This document shows positions 9,084-19,183 of a stretch of DNA of 64,000 nt, piece after piece. The stretch is from assembly GCF_003284725.1 (NCBI RefSeq), contig NZ_PGTO01000006.1, positions 124,001 to 188,000 on the forward strand, read 5' to 3'. The notes beneath the pieces were generated by a model. The model had not been told where the DNA came from. It worked only from the letters and a program-made list of their open reading frames with translations, and did no database searches. This DNA comes from Paramagnetospirillum kuznetsovii (GTDB lineage: Bacteria; Pseudomonadota; Alphaproteobacteria; Rhodospirillales; Magnetospirillaceae). The number at the start of each line of letters is the position of its first letter. Within the stretch, counting starts at the first letter, position 1. The position numbers and the translations under genes are program-made.

Positions 9084-9419
9084 ATGAGCGTATCCGAAGT
9101 CGGTTTGATCGAGTTGGAGCCGGAAACCGTCAAGGCGATGCTGGATTCCGGCGAGGCCGTCTTGGTGGATGTCCGCGAGGAAGAGGAATACGCCGAGGCG
9201 CATATCGAAGGCTCCGTCCTGTCGCCCATGAGCGACTTCGAGGTGGACACCTGGCCCAGTTTCGCCGGCAAGAAGGTGATCATCTCCTGCCTGGGCGGCG
9301 TTCGTTCGGCGGCGGTGGCCCGCAAGCTTATTTCCGCCGGTCAAGGATGGGCCATCCACCTCAAGGGTGGGCTCAACGCATGGCGCGATGCGGGTCTTCC
9401 CACTATCGCGCAGGCCTGA
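9084..9419 (+). CDS. Single-domain rhodanese-like sulfurtransferase
   Basis: A 111-residue rhodanese domain. The active-site loop is CLGGVRS, with the sulfane-carrying Cys in the usual place, preceded by VLVDVREEEEYAEAHIEGS, the standard CH2-type entry. Single-domain rhodaneses shuttle sulfur as a persulfide to varied acceptors, and the physiological partner here is unknown. ATG 9084 is preferred over ATG 9060 because a GAGAGG site lies 6-8 bases upstream. A strong terminator follows. The promoter region is AT-rich and has a 15-bp inverted repeat. Confidence 0.92.
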   Translation: MSVSEVGLIELEPETVKAMLDSGEAVLVDVREEEEYAEAHIEGSVLSPMSDFEVDTWPSFAGKKVIISCLGGVRSAAVARKLISAGQGWAIHLKGGLNAWRDAGLPTIAQA

Positions 9420-9446
9420 TTCTCACCGATCTCCGATGTTTCCTTC

Positions 9447-9484
9447 GAAAGCCGCGTCTCGCCAGCGAGAGGCGGCTTTCTTCA
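9447..9484 (+). terminator. Rho-independent terminator after the rhodanese gene
   Basis: GAAAGCCGC pairs with GCGGCTTTC and the inner TCTCGC pairs with GCGAGA, giving a long stem that starts 28 bases after the stop codon and ends in CTTTCTTC. Confidence 0.8.
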
Positions 9485-9563
9485 TGGGGCAGGCGGGTTG
9501 CGGTGGATGGCGGGGCAGCGTAAGGTGGCGCGGTTCGGGGGGCGCCACGCTTAGGGAGAAGGC

Positions 9564-10409
9564 ATGCGCAGTACGTGGCCTTTTGTCGCGGGTCTTATTT
9601 TCGCCGCTTTGGTGACTCTGTTTACCATGCCGATCCTTGTCGGAGTCGGCTTCGGCATGATGGCCCTTGGAAATATGGGCCATGAATCCGCCGGATTATC
9701 AGGCGGTTCCAGCTTTTTCATCCGCGATGAGAACGGCCGCTACATCACCCGTCTGACCAACACCACCTACAATCTTCTCAGCGTTCCCATGGTGGGCGAG
9801 CCGCGGCCGAGGCGGCTGCTGGCGCGCATGCAGATCAGGGTCGGCGAGGATGGGGAAGGGCTGGCCAGCTTTGACGCTTGGCCCATGGGGGCGCCATCGG
9901 AATTCAGCAAGACTCCATTGTACAGCATCCGCGCCCAGGCCGGTGCCGCTTCGGTGGGCGAAGACAGCATGTTCTGGGCCGAGCGCGGTGGGCGCAAGAC
10001 GGCCTATTCCCTGGTGGACGGTAACCGGCTGTTCGATTCGGACATGCCCATGGCCCAGTTCACCTTCGAGCCCGAGGCGCGGCGGATGGCGGCCCTGGCC
10101 ATCGCCGACGAGGAATTTTCCGCCCGAGGCGGCGTGGCCGTCATCAGCTATGCGGCGCCCGGTCGCGTGCTGCGTCGGGTCGTGCTGGTGGCCGATGATT
10201 CCTTTAGGGCCAATATGCTGCGGGCCACCATCAGCGCCACGCGTCTGGTGTCCTATCTCGACGAGGCGGCCGGTGGTCGGGTGGTGGAACTGCCCCTTGC
10301 CGCCGGTCCGGTCCGCATTCCGGTCAATCCCACCGACATGGACCTTGCGCGGGCGAAGCTTCCGGCGGGGCTCCGGCTCGTGACCATACAGCCCTGGGGG
10401 GGCAGGTAG
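9564..10409 (+). CDS. Membrane-anchored protein of unknown function
   Basis: A 281-residue protein with one strong N-terminal hydrophobic segment (about residues 7-36, FVAGLIFAALVTLFTMPILV...) that is likely an uncleaved anchor or signal. A mixed beta-rich domain of about 240 residues follows. It contains FFIRDENGRYITRLTNTTYN, a Trp/Ser-rich middle, and VELPLAAGPVRIPVNPTD near the end. No conserved family or catalytic motif was recognised. The start is supported by an AGGGAGAAG site just upstream of ATG 9564. It stands alone between the rhodanese terminator and a hybrid kinase. Confidence 0.65.
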   Translation: MRSTWPFVAGLIFAALVTLFTMPILVGVGFGMMALGNMGHESAGLSGGSSFFIRDENGRYITRLTNTTYNLLSVPMVGEPRPRRLLARMQIRVGEDGEGLASFDAWPMGAPSEFSKTPLYSIRAQAGAASVGEDSMFWAERGGRKTAYSLVDGNRLFDSDMPMAQFTFEPEARRMAALAIADEEFSARGGVAVISYAAPGRVLRRVVLVADDSFRANMLRATISATRLVSYLDEAAGGRVVELPLAAGPVRIPVNPTDMDLARAKLPAGLRLVTIQPWGGR

Positions 10410-10444
10410 CCATTTCCAAAATTCATGGAAATAGGGTCGTTGGA

Positions 10445-10470
10445 ACCATTCCGATATTGAAAGGAATGGT
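10445..10470 (+). terminator. Hairpin downstream of the membrane-anchored protein gene
   Basis: ACCATTCC and GGAATGGT form an 8-bp stem with a 10-base loop, 36 bases after the stop codon at 10409. A second short stem (ATTTCC / GGAAAT) lies just upstream. There is no U-run, so it is at best a weak or Rho-assisted terminator. Confidence 0.4.
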
Positions 10471-10601
10471 CGTCTCGGCCATCATGAATCATGAATTTTT
10501 GTTCGGCTGTTATCGCAGTTGCGAGATTTAGAGTGGATCAATAGTTTTGCATCTCTATATCGCCCTCAATCACGTTGGCCGTGATATGACGTTTGTCTAC
10601 C

Positions 10602-12762
<2,161 letters not shown>

Positions 12763-12773
<11 letters not shown>

Positions 12774-13629
12774 CGAAGCCCGCCTGGACAACCTCGCGGA
12801 CCTTGTCGAAGGCCTTGACCTCGATCTGGCGGATTCGCTCGCGCGAGACGCCGTAGCGGGCGCCCAATTCCTCAAGGGTCAGCGGGTCGTCGCGCAGCCT
12901 GCGCTCGACGAAGATCTCGCGTTCGCGCTCGGTCAGGATGTCCAGCGCCTGGGAAATCAGGACGCGGCCCTTGCTCAGTTCCTCGCGCTTGGCATAGGAA
13001 GCTTCCTGATTCTCGGCCATATCGGGCAGCAGATCCTGAATCTCGCTGCCGCCTTCACCGACACGGATGTTGAGCGAGGTATCGCGCCCCGCCATGCGGC
13101 GGTTCATGGCGACGACGTCGCCTTCCTCCACATGAAGTTCCTTGGCGATGGCACTCACATGCTCGCCCGGCAGATCGCCGCCCTCCAGCAGCCGCAGGCG
13201 TGACTTGATGCGCCGCAGGTTGAAGAACAGCTTCTTTTGCGCCGCCAGGGTGCCGATCTTGACCATGGACCACGAATTCAGCACGAACTCGTTGAGCGAG
13301 GCCTTGATCCACCACATGGCATAGGTGGCCAGCCGGAACCCCTTTTCAGGGTCGAATTTCTTCACGGCCCGCATCAGGCCGATATTGCCTTCAGAGATCA
13401 GGTCCGCCACCGGCAGGCCGTAATGGCGATAGCCGATGGCGATCTTGGCGACCAGGCGCAGATGGCTGGTGACCAGCTTGTGGGCGGCGTCGGTGTCCTG
13501 GTACTCGATCCAGCGACGCGCCAGCATGAACTCCTCTTCCACCTCGAGCAGGGGGAAGGCGCGAATATCACGAAGATATTTTGAAAGTCCGTCGTCGCTG
13601 CTGACGACGGGAAGCGAAATGGCCGACAT
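12763..13629 (-). CDS. rpoH: RNA polymerase sigma-32 factor
   Basis: A 288-residue heat-shock sigma factor. Region 2 carries LISEGNIGLMRAVKKFDPEKGFRLATYA and the region that follows has the RpoH box QKKLFFNLRR, which separates RpoH from other group-2/3 sigma factors. Region 4 ends in the helix-turn-helix LEELGARYGVSRERIRQIE. It directs RNA polymerase to chaperone and protease promoters. A GGTGGAGGAACGTC ribosome site precedes ATG 13629. The 200-base leader contains a short reading frame with a strong Shine-Dalgarno site (13705-13734) and may add post-transcriptional control, which is known for rpoH elsewhere. The gene is tail-to-tail with the hybrid kinase gene, with an 11-base overlap. Confidence 0.97.
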
Positions 13630-13704
13630 GACGTTCCTCCACCGTTAAAATCGTCGCCCAAAGTCCCAAGGCGGGACGGGCGTCTTTGAACGCGGGAAAG
13701 GTCG

Positions 13705-13734
13705 CTAGTCGGTATTGTGCCGTTCGATAAACAT
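13705..13734 (-). other. Possible leader peptide upstream of rpoH
   Basis: A nine-codon frame reads MFIERHNTD then TAG; a start two codons earlier at 13740 is also possible. It sits behind a perfect GGAGG (13743-13747) with 8-base spacing and ends about 75 bases before the rpoH start. It could be translated and affect access to the rpoH ribosome site. Its size means it may be chance. Confidence 0.35.
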
Positions 13735-14052
13735 CGTCATATCCTCCTGCTGAGCAACATGACTCGGAACCCACCCAGGGGGCGGCGTCCCGAAGTTTCG
13801 TGTCCGTCGATCCCAAGATGGGCATCGACACGAACATTATGCTAACACGTCACCGGGAAATCAAGAGTGGAGGCGATTTCGGTGGCTTGCCGCGTCCTTT
13901 GCATGGCAGCCATTCGAATCATGCGAATCGGGGCTTTTAGAATCAGTTCATTATCAGATCACTCCCTCGGCCTCCCAATGATCGAACGGGCCGAACGAAC
14001 GCCAAGAGCCCCAATCGACGGACCGCTCCGTCGGAATGTCAAAGACCATATG
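13735..14052. other. Intergenic region between rpoH and the EamA gene
   Basis: This stretch contains no convincing gene. The half next to rpoH should hold its promoter. A 7-bp hairpin (CGACGGA/TCCGTCG, 14016-14033) lies in the other half. No RNA family was recognised. Confidence 0.5.
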
Positions 14053-14082
14053 CCCCGCCCCGGGCTTCCTACCGGGGCGGGG
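14053..14082 (-). terminator. Strong hairpin at the 3' end of the EamA gene
   Basis: Perfect 11-bp arms CCCCGCCCCGG / CCGGGGCGGGG surround an eight-base loop that contains the TAG stop codon of the EamA gene. There is no U-run on the gene's strand, so it may protect or terminate the transcript only in part. Confidence 0.5.
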
Positions 14083-14965
14083 TTGTTGATTCCCGAGCCC
14101 CCGCCACCGCGACCGCCGCGACGCCCGCGACGATCAGGCCCAGTCCGGCCACGTTGGTCAGTGAAACGCCCTCTCCCAGGATAAGGGCCGAGAACACCAT
14201 TCCCCCCGCGGGGACGCATAGGAAGCTTAGGGATACCGTCAGCGCGGGCAACAGGCGATTGACGGTGACAGCCGCCCAGAAGGCGAAGGCGGTGGCCAGG
14301 GCGCCGTTGTAGATCATGACCCAGGCCAGTTCGAAACTGCCGTCGGGCGCGGGCTTGCCCTCGACCGCCGCCGCCAGCGCCGACACCATGACGCAGCCCA
14401 CCAGCATTTGCCAGGGCGCCAATTCCAGCGGCGAAGCCCGCCAGCGATGGTGGCGGACATGCAAGATTGTGGCGGCCCAGACCAAGGCGGCGAGCAGCAG
14501 CAGCCCATTGCCCAACAGCGCATCCGCGTTGCTCCAGTCGAATCCCAGCGGATTGAACAAGACCAACAATCCCGCCAATCCAAGTCCCAATCCCGCCAGC
14601 TTGCCGGGCGTCAGGCGTTCGCCCAGGAAAAAGGCGGCGCCGGGAGCGACCCAAAGCGGCGTGGTATAGGCAAGGATCGAGGATCGACCGGCAGGGACCA
14701 CCAACAGCGCGATATTGGTCAGGATCATGAACAGGCCCATGTTGAGAATGCCGATGGACGCCACCACCGGCCAGTCCTCGCGGGGCGGCAGCCGCAGCCG
14801 CCCGCCGGGCAGCAGGATCGCCACCATGGCGAGGACGCCGAGGCCGAGCCGGATGGCGGCGAACCAAAGCGGCTGAACATGGCCGAGCCCGATCTTCATG
14901 ATCGGCCAATTGGCGCCCCAGATCACGACCAGGAGGGCGAGCAGGATGACGGCCCGAGGATTCAC
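14069..14965 (-). CDS. EamA/DMT family transporter
   Basis: A 298-residue inner-membrane protein of the drug/metabolite transporter superfamily with two EamA repeats and about ten hydrophobic segments. The first repeat begins VILLALLVVIWGANWPIMK, the second around ALVWAATILHVRHH. These proteins export amino acids, metabolites or drugs; the substrate cannot be inferred. GTG 14965 is chosen because a GGGAG site lies just upstream and homologues begin with the ANWPIMK helix near residue 20. The frame stays open much further but overlaps the divergent CoxG-like gene. The stop codon lies in the loop of a strong hairpin. Confidence 0.88.
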   Translation of the reverse strand: MNPRAVILLALLVVIWGANWPIMKIGLGHVQPLWFAAIRLGLGVLAMVAILLPGGRLRLPPREDWPVVASIGILNMGLFMILTNIALLVVPAGRSSILAYTTPLWVAPGAAFFLGERLTPGKLAGLGLGLAGLLVLFNPLGFDWSNADALLGNGLLLLAALVWAATILHVRHHRWRASPLELAPWQMLVGCVMVSALAAAVEGKPAPDGSFELAWVMIYNGALATAFAFWAAVTVNRLLPALTVSLSFLCVPAGGMVFSALILGEGVSLTNVAGLGLIVAGVAAVAVAGARESTTPPR

Positions 14966-15048
14966 GAAAATCTCCCGACTGAGCTGTGCGCACTCTGACA
15001 CGTCGGTCGCCTTCGTGCGATAGTGCTCGGCGGACATGAGGGATGAGC

Positions 15049-15504
15049 ATGGATTTCGACGGCGAGCACAAGATCGAGGCCACTCGGGCGGAGGTCTGGC
15101 GGGCATTGAACGATCCCGTGGTCTTGGCGGGCTGCATCCCTGGCTGCGAGAAGCTGGAACAGACCGGCACCACCACCTATGCGGCCACGGTGGCCGTCCG
15201 TGTCGGCTCGCTGGCGGCGCGGTTCTCTGGACACCTGACCCTCGAGGACGTCGTCGAGGCCGAGGCCTATACCCTGAAAGGCCAAGGCCAGGGGGGCGTC
15301 GCTGGCTTTGTCGGCGGCTCCGCCCGGGTATCGCTGGCCGATGATGGCGGCGGCACACTGCTGCGCTGGAAAGCGGTCGGTCAAATCGGCGGGCGGCTGG
15401 CCTCGGTGGGAGGGCGCCTGCTTCACGGCGTCGCCTCGAAATCCGCCGCCGAATTTTTTAGTCGCCTAAATGATCGCCTCGGGTCGAAACCTGATTGCAT
15501 ATGA
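15049..15504 (+). CDS. CoxG/SRPBCC family protein
   Basis: A 151-residue protein of the CO-dehydrogenase subunit G (CoxG) family, with the SRPBCC fold. It has the family start MDFDGEHKIEATRAEVWRAL, the signature PVVLAGCIPGCEKLE, and the GQGQGGVAGFVGGSARVSL block. CoxG in CO-oxidising bacteria is linked to the molybdenum CO dehydrogenase at the membrane, but many relatives sit outside cox operons, as here, and their role is unknown. ATG 15049 has a GAGGG site six bases upstream; ATG 15043 is a close alternative. The gene diverges from the EamA gene and is followed by a TetR regulator after 65 bases. Confidence 0.85.
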   Translation: MDFDGEHKIEATRAEVWRALNDPVVLAGCIPGCEKLEQTGTTTYAATVAVRVGSLAARFSGHLTLEDVVEAEAYTLKGQGQGGVAGFVGGSARVSLADDGGGTLLRWKAVGQIGGRLASVGGRLLHGVASKSAAEFFSRLNDRLGSKPDCI

Positions 15505-15510
15505 CTCGCA

Positions 15511-15523
15511 TATTGGTCCAATA
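15511..15523. promoter_or_regulatory. Inverted repeat upstream of the TetR-family gene
   Basis: TATTGG-T-CCAATA is a perfect 6+1+6 inverted repeat, 46 bases before the TetR-family start in an AT-rich promoter-like stretch. It may be the regulator's own operator. Confidence 0.4.
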
Positions 15524-15569
15524 CTATATGTAACAAAACGTAGTGTTGCGACACATGAAGGTGCAAGTC

Positions 15570-16262
15570 ATGGATTCTTCCCCACCGCAACCCCAGGAAT
15601 GTGCGACGGACTCCGAAGAACGACCCAGGGTGGATAAGGCGCGTCGGCGGCTGCCGCGCAACCAGCGCGAGAAGCTGATCGTCGCCGAGGCGATCAAGTT
15701 TTTCGCCGAAGTGGGGTTCGAGGGCCAAACGCGAGCCCTGGCGCAGCGTTTGGGTGTGACCCAGCCCTTGCTGTACCGCTATTTTCCCGACAAGGAAGCC
15801 TTGATCGACCGGGTCTATAAGGAGGTCTTCCTGGGCGGCTGGGATGACGGTTGGCGGACGGCTTTGACCGACCGTTCGACGCCTTTGGCCGACCGGCTGG
15901 TGGCCTTCTATCTCAGCTATACCAAGGCCAATTTCAGTTTCGAGCGGGTCAGGCTGTTCATGTTCGCGGGCTTGAAGGATGAATCCATCGCCAACCGCTA
16001 CATGTCGCATGTGCGCGAGCATCTTTTTCTGCCGCTCTGTCTCGAGATTCGGGCCGAGGCGAAGGTCGCGCGCGGCGCCCCTGTTTCACCGGAGGAAGTC
16101 GAGCTGGTGGCGGGATTGCACGGCGCGATCGGCTATGTGGGACTGCGGCGGTGGGTCTATCAGGCCCAGATGCCCGATGACCTTGACGGGGTTATCGTTG
16201 AATTGGTGCGCTGCTATCTGTCCGGCCTGCCCGAAGCCTTCCGCAAGATCGCCGGGACATAA
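15570..16262 (+). CDS. TetR family transcriptional regulator
   Basis: A 230-residue one-component regulator. After a basic N-terminal tail (residues 1-30) comes the TetR DNA-binding domain, with IVAEAIKFFAEVGFEGQTRALAQRLGVTQPLLYRYFPDKEALI containing the helix-turn-helix at about residues 55-75. The C-terminal ligand and dimer domain is unassigned. ATG 15570 is preferred because GAAGG lies 7-8 bases upstream; in-frame ATG 15555 would overlap that site. A perfect inverted repeat just upstream is a candidate autoregulatory operator. The neighbouring CoxG-like gene (same strand, upstream) and EamA exporter (divergent) are plausible targets, an inference from position only. Confidence 0.9.
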   Translation: MDSSPPQPQECATDSEERPRVDKARRRLPRNQREKLIVAEAIKFFAEVGFEGQTRALAQRLGVTQPLLYRYFPDKEALIDRVYKEVFLGGWDDGWRTALTDRSTPLADRLVAFYLSYTKANFSFERVRLFMFAGLKDESIANRYMSHVREHLFLPLCLEIRAEAKVARGAPVSPEEVELVAGLHGAIGYVGLRRWVYQAQMPDDLDGVIVELVRCYLSGLPEAFRKIAGT

Positions 16263-16330
16263 TCGAAAGCACTTGCCAAGCGTCCGCGCCAAGGCTACCT
16301 CTCGGGGAGACCGGTAAGGGGGAATTGAGC

Positions 16331-16633
16331 ATGCGCAAGATGATGCTGGCGACGACCATGGCCTTGGCCTTGGGGGCGTGCTCCACCGATCCGCGACCGC
16401 TGGTGCCCGATACCGCCGATGGGCCTGCCAGCTATGTCTGCTATAGCACCTGGCTGTCCGAGCCCACTGAAATCCGCGCCATCGCCCAGCGCCAGTGCCA
16501 GCGCTCCGGCATGGATATCAAGGCTTTGCTGGGCCAAAGCTGGACGCCGTTCCGTTGCGGCATCCTGACCCCGGAAGTGGCCGCCTTCAGCTGCGGCCGC
16601 GCCGGGTATTTCACGGAATATTTCGGCCGCTGA
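16331..16633 (+). CDS. Small lipoprotein of unknown function
   Basis: A 100-residue protein with a lipoprotein signal: MRKMMLATTMALALGAC, lipobox LGAC with Cys17 as the acylated residue, so it should be anchored to a membrane. The mature part has four more cysteines (YVCYS, RQCQRS, FRCGI, FSCGR), which could form two disulfides in the periplasm. No family was recognised. ATG 16331 places the lipobox correctly. It is followed by a dispersed repeat and a bidirectional terminator. Confidence 0.75.
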   Translation: MRKMMLATTMALALGACSTDPRPLVPDTADGPASYVCYSTWLSEPTEIRAIAQRQCQRSGMDIKALLGQSWTPFRCGILTPEVAAFSCGRAGYFTEYFGR

Positions 16634-16644
16634 TCCGATATTCC

Positions 16645-16751
16645 CGTCATCCCGACGACCATCGGGAGGAGGGATCTCGTCCTGGCACGACCATTCAGAA
16701 CCGGCACCAGCATTCCAGGCGGAGATCCCTCGACTTCGCTCGGGATGACAG
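16645..16751. repeat. Dispersed palindromic repeat, family B copy 1
   Basis: It starts GTCATCCCGA and ends CGGGATGACA, with inner GGGATCTCGTCCTGGC and GGCGGAGATCCCTCG. A related copy in the same layout lies inside the nos operon at 62362-62472. The ends are inverted repeats, as in non-autonomous palindromic elements. Confidence 0.75.
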
Positions 16752-16760
16752 GTCAAATCA

Positions 16761-16792
16761 AAAAGCCCCCGGCCGCAAGGCCGGGGGCTTTT
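16761..16792. terminator. Bidirectional rho-independent terminator
   Basis: AAAAGCCCCCGGCC and GGCCGGGGGCTTTT form a perfect 14-bp stem with a GCAA loop. It has a T-run on both strands and serves the lipoprotein gene (plus) and the Tim44-like gene (minus, stop at 16805). Confidence 0.92.
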
Positions 16793-16804
16793 CATTGATC
16801 GCGA

Positions 16805-17827
16805 TCAGACCTGCTCGACCGCCGACAGCAGCCAGCGCCCACCGCTGGCGGCCCGCATGAAGGTCCAGGCTTCGGTGTGCTGGACCGGCGTGCTGGGGCT
16901 GCCGCTGACCACTTGACCATTGTCCATGCGGACCATGGTGTCCATGCATTGGAAGGTCAGCACGGCGGTCAGGTAGTCGAAGCCGTTCTCGCTCCAGCTC
17001 TGGCTGACATCGCCCTTCAGCAGGGAAACCTGTTCGACCTTGTTTCGCAGGCCCTCGCTGGCATTGCGGCTCATGTCCTCGGACAGGAACGACACCACCT
17101 CGGGTGTGGCCCAACGACGTAATCCGGCGAGATCGCCTTCGCTCCAGGCGTGCTGGACGCCCAGCAGGATCTCGGTGAACTGCTGCTGGTCCGTGGCGGA
17201 GGGCTCGAACTCCTTTTCGATGCGGGGCGCCGCATAGGCCATGGTCGGCTCCACATGCTGGTCGGGAACCGCGCGCAGATAGGGGTTTCCGGCCGGAGCC
17301 ACGCCGACGTTGCGGCCACGGAACAGCCGAATGCCCAGATAGACCAGTCCGCCGATCAGCAAAAGTTGCAGCAAAAGACCCAGGAAGCCTGCGCCCGGCG
17401 CCGCTTCGCCCGCCGCCGCCAGGGCGGGGGAGTGGCCGAAGATCATACCGCCGATGCCCGCGCCGACCAAGCCGCCGGCCAGACCGGCCATGAAGGGATT
17501 GCGCTGGAAGAAGCCGGGCTGAGCCATGGGAGCCATGGGCTGTGGCGCGAAGCCGCCGGGGCGCCCCGCCTGGGGCGCCAGCGGTGCGGCGTCCACATTG
17601 CCGGGGCGCGGCGCCGTCTGGGGGGCGGGGGGAGGCCCGGCGGGGCGTGACGGCGCGGAGGGCGGCGTCAAGGTGCGTTCCATGGGGGCATCATGGGTGC
17701 GCGAGCCCTTGGAACCGAAGCCGCCGCCACTGGATTTTGAGGTGCTGCCTGCCTTGGCCAGCACGTCACCGGCTCCAATAACCGCCAGGGTGAGGGCGAG
17801 CAGAGCCGTGATGAAGAGTCGCTTCAT
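16805..17827 (-). CDS. Tim44-like domain protein
   Basis: A 340-residue exported or membrane protein of the bacterial Tim44-like family. It has a signal peptide (MKRLFITALLALTLAVIGAGDVLA), then a Gly/Ser/Pro-rich low-complexity part (about 25-125) with GGGFGSKGSRTH. A Gly-rich stretch with hydrophobic segments (AGLAGGLVGAGIGGMIFG and LLLQLLLIGGLVYLGIRLF) follows. The C-terminal Tim44-like domain (about 215-338) includes FTEILLGVQHAWSEGDLAGLRRWATPEV. In mitochondria Tim44 tethers the import motor; the bacterial relatives are thought to bind lipid, and their job is unclear. ATG 17827 gives the signal peptide. The gene has its own strong terminator. Confidence 0.88.
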   Translation of the reverse strand: MKRLFITALLALTLAVIGAGDVLAKAGSTSKSSGGGFGSKGSRTHDAPMERTLTPPSAPSRPAGPPPAPQTAPRPGNVDAAPLAPQAGRPGGFAPQPMAPMAQPGFFQRNPFMAGLAGGLVGAGIGGMIFGHSPALAAAGEAAPGAGFLGLLLQLLLIGGLVYLGIRLFRGRNVGVAPAGNPYLRAVPDQHVEPTMAYAAPRIEKEFEPSATDQQQFTEILLGVQHAWSEGDLAGLRRWATPEVVSFLSEDMSRNASEGLRNKVEQVSLLKGDVSQSWSENGFDYLTAVLTFQCMDTMVRMDNGQVVSGSPSTPVQHTEAWTFMRAASGGRWLLSAVEQV

Positions 17828-17907
17828 GTTCGTCCTTCGAAAAAAATCCCGATGCCTTAAAGGTATAGGGCGGATATGGAATTTTGCAAATGAACAAGGT
17901 GCAAAAA

Positions 17908-17962
17908 TGCGGGCTGGAAGCCCGCGCTCCGATTGGTCAGGAGCGCGGCCGTCTCGGCCGCA
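17908..17962. repeat. Dispersed palindromic repeat, family C copy 2
   Basis: TGCGGGCTGGAAGCCCGC then GCTCC, a short spacer, then GGAGCGCGGCCGTCTCGGCC. It lies between prfB and the Tim44-like gene and matches the layout of copies at 4781-4854 and 23055-23099. Confidence 0.75.
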
Positions 17963-17970
17963 TGATGGTC

Positions 17971-19089
17971 CTATTGCTTCTCGCCGGCCTCGCCCTTGAT
18001 GCGGCTGGCCAGCGAGGCGGCCATGAAGGGGTCGAGATCGCCATCCAGCACGCCTTGGGTATCCGAGGTTTCCACATTGGTGCGCAGATCCTTGACCATC
18101 TGGTAGGGCTGCAACACATAGGACCGGATCTGGTGGCCCCAGCCGATGTCGGTCTTCTGGTCTTCCAGCGCCTGGGCGGCGGCCTCGCGCTTTTGCAGCT
18201 CGGCCTCGTACATGCGGGCGCGCAGCATGTCCCACGCCCGGGCGCGGTTCTGGTGCTGCGAGCGTTCCATCTGGCAGGCGGCGACGATGCCGGTGGGAAT
18301 ATGGGTGATGCGCACCGCCGAATCGGTCTTGTTGATGTGCTGGCCGCCAGCGCCCGAGGCGCGGTAGGTGTCGATGCGGCAGTCGCTTTCATTGATCTGG
18401 ATGTCGATGGTGTCGTCGATCACCGGATAGACCCAGGCCGACGAAAAGCTGGTGTGGCGGCGCGCCGCGCTGTCATAGGGCGAGATGCGCACCAGCCGGT
18501 GGACGCCGCTTTCGGTCTTCAGCCAGCCATAGGCGTTGTGGCCGAGAATGCGCACGGTGGCCGACTTGATTCCCGCCTGTTCGCCGTCGCTCTGTTCCAG
18601 CCATTCGACCTTGTAGCCGTGCTTTTCCGCCCAGCGGGTATACATGCGCAGCAGCATCTCGGCCCAGTCCTGGGACTCGGTGCCGCCCGCTCCGGCATTG
18701 ATTTCCATGTAGCAGTCGTTGTGGTCGGCCTCGCCGGACAGCAAGGTCTCCAGCTCCATCTTGCCCATGCGTTCCTTGAGCTCGCGCACCTGGGCCTCGG
18801 CGTCGTCCACCACGCCCTTGTCGCCCTCGGCCTCGCCCAGTTCGATCAATTCCAGCAGATCGGCCAGTTCGCGCTCGGCGCCGCGCACGCCGGTGATGGC
18901 GGTATCGAGCTCGGTGCGCTCGCGCATGATTTTTTGCGCGGCGGTGGCGTCATTCCACAGATCGGGGTTTTCCGCCAAGGCGTTCAACTCGTCCAGGCGC
19001 ATGAGCGCGGCATCCCAGTCGAGATGGCGCTTCAGCAGCGCCATGGAGCGCTGGATATCGGCCGCCAACGCCTCGATTTCGGCGCGCAT
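17971..19089 (-). CDS. prfB: Peptide chain release factor 2
   Basis: A 372-residue class I release factor that recognises UGA and UAA stop codons. The catalytic GGQ is at residues 248-250 in [18 protein letters not shown], which triggers peptidyl-tRNA hydrolysis. The N-terminal domain starts [27 protein letters not shown]. The reading frame is continuous, with no in-frame UGA near codon 25. The autoregulatory +1 frameshift found in E. coli and many bacteria is therefore absent, as in some other lineages. An AAGGGGAACCACC site precedes ATG 19089. A repeat separates it from the Tim44-like gene downstream. Confidence 0.97.
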   Translation of the reverse strand: MRAEIEALAADIQRSMALLKRHLDWDAALMRLDELNALAENPDLWNDATAAQKIMRERTELDTAITGVRGAERELADLLELIELGEAEGDKGVVDDAEAQVRELKERMGKMELETLLSGEADHNDCYMEINAGAGGTESQDWAEMLLRMYTRWAEKHGYKVEWLEQSDGEQAGIKSATVRILGHNAYGWLKTESGVHRLVRISPYDSAARRHTSFSSAWVYPVIDDTIDIQINESDCRIDTYRASGAGGQHINKTDSAVRITHIPTGIVAACQMERSQHQNRARAWDMLRARMYEAELQKREAAAQALEDQKTDIGWGHQIRSYVLQPYQMVKDLRTNVETSDTQGVLDGDLDPFMAASLASRIKGEAGEKQ

Positions 19090-19183
19090 GGTGGTTCCCC
19101 TTGAAAACGTGGAGGTGCCTTTTTAAGGAAGTCGCTCCGTCATGGCAACCCTGTCAGAATAGGCCGCGTCACAGGAGCGACAC

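Noticed and set aside
15059-15358. Extended N terminus of the EamA protein from an upstream start
   Set aside because: It would overlap the well-supported divergent CoxG-like gene and add a non-hydrophobic leader. GTG 14965 has a ribosome site.
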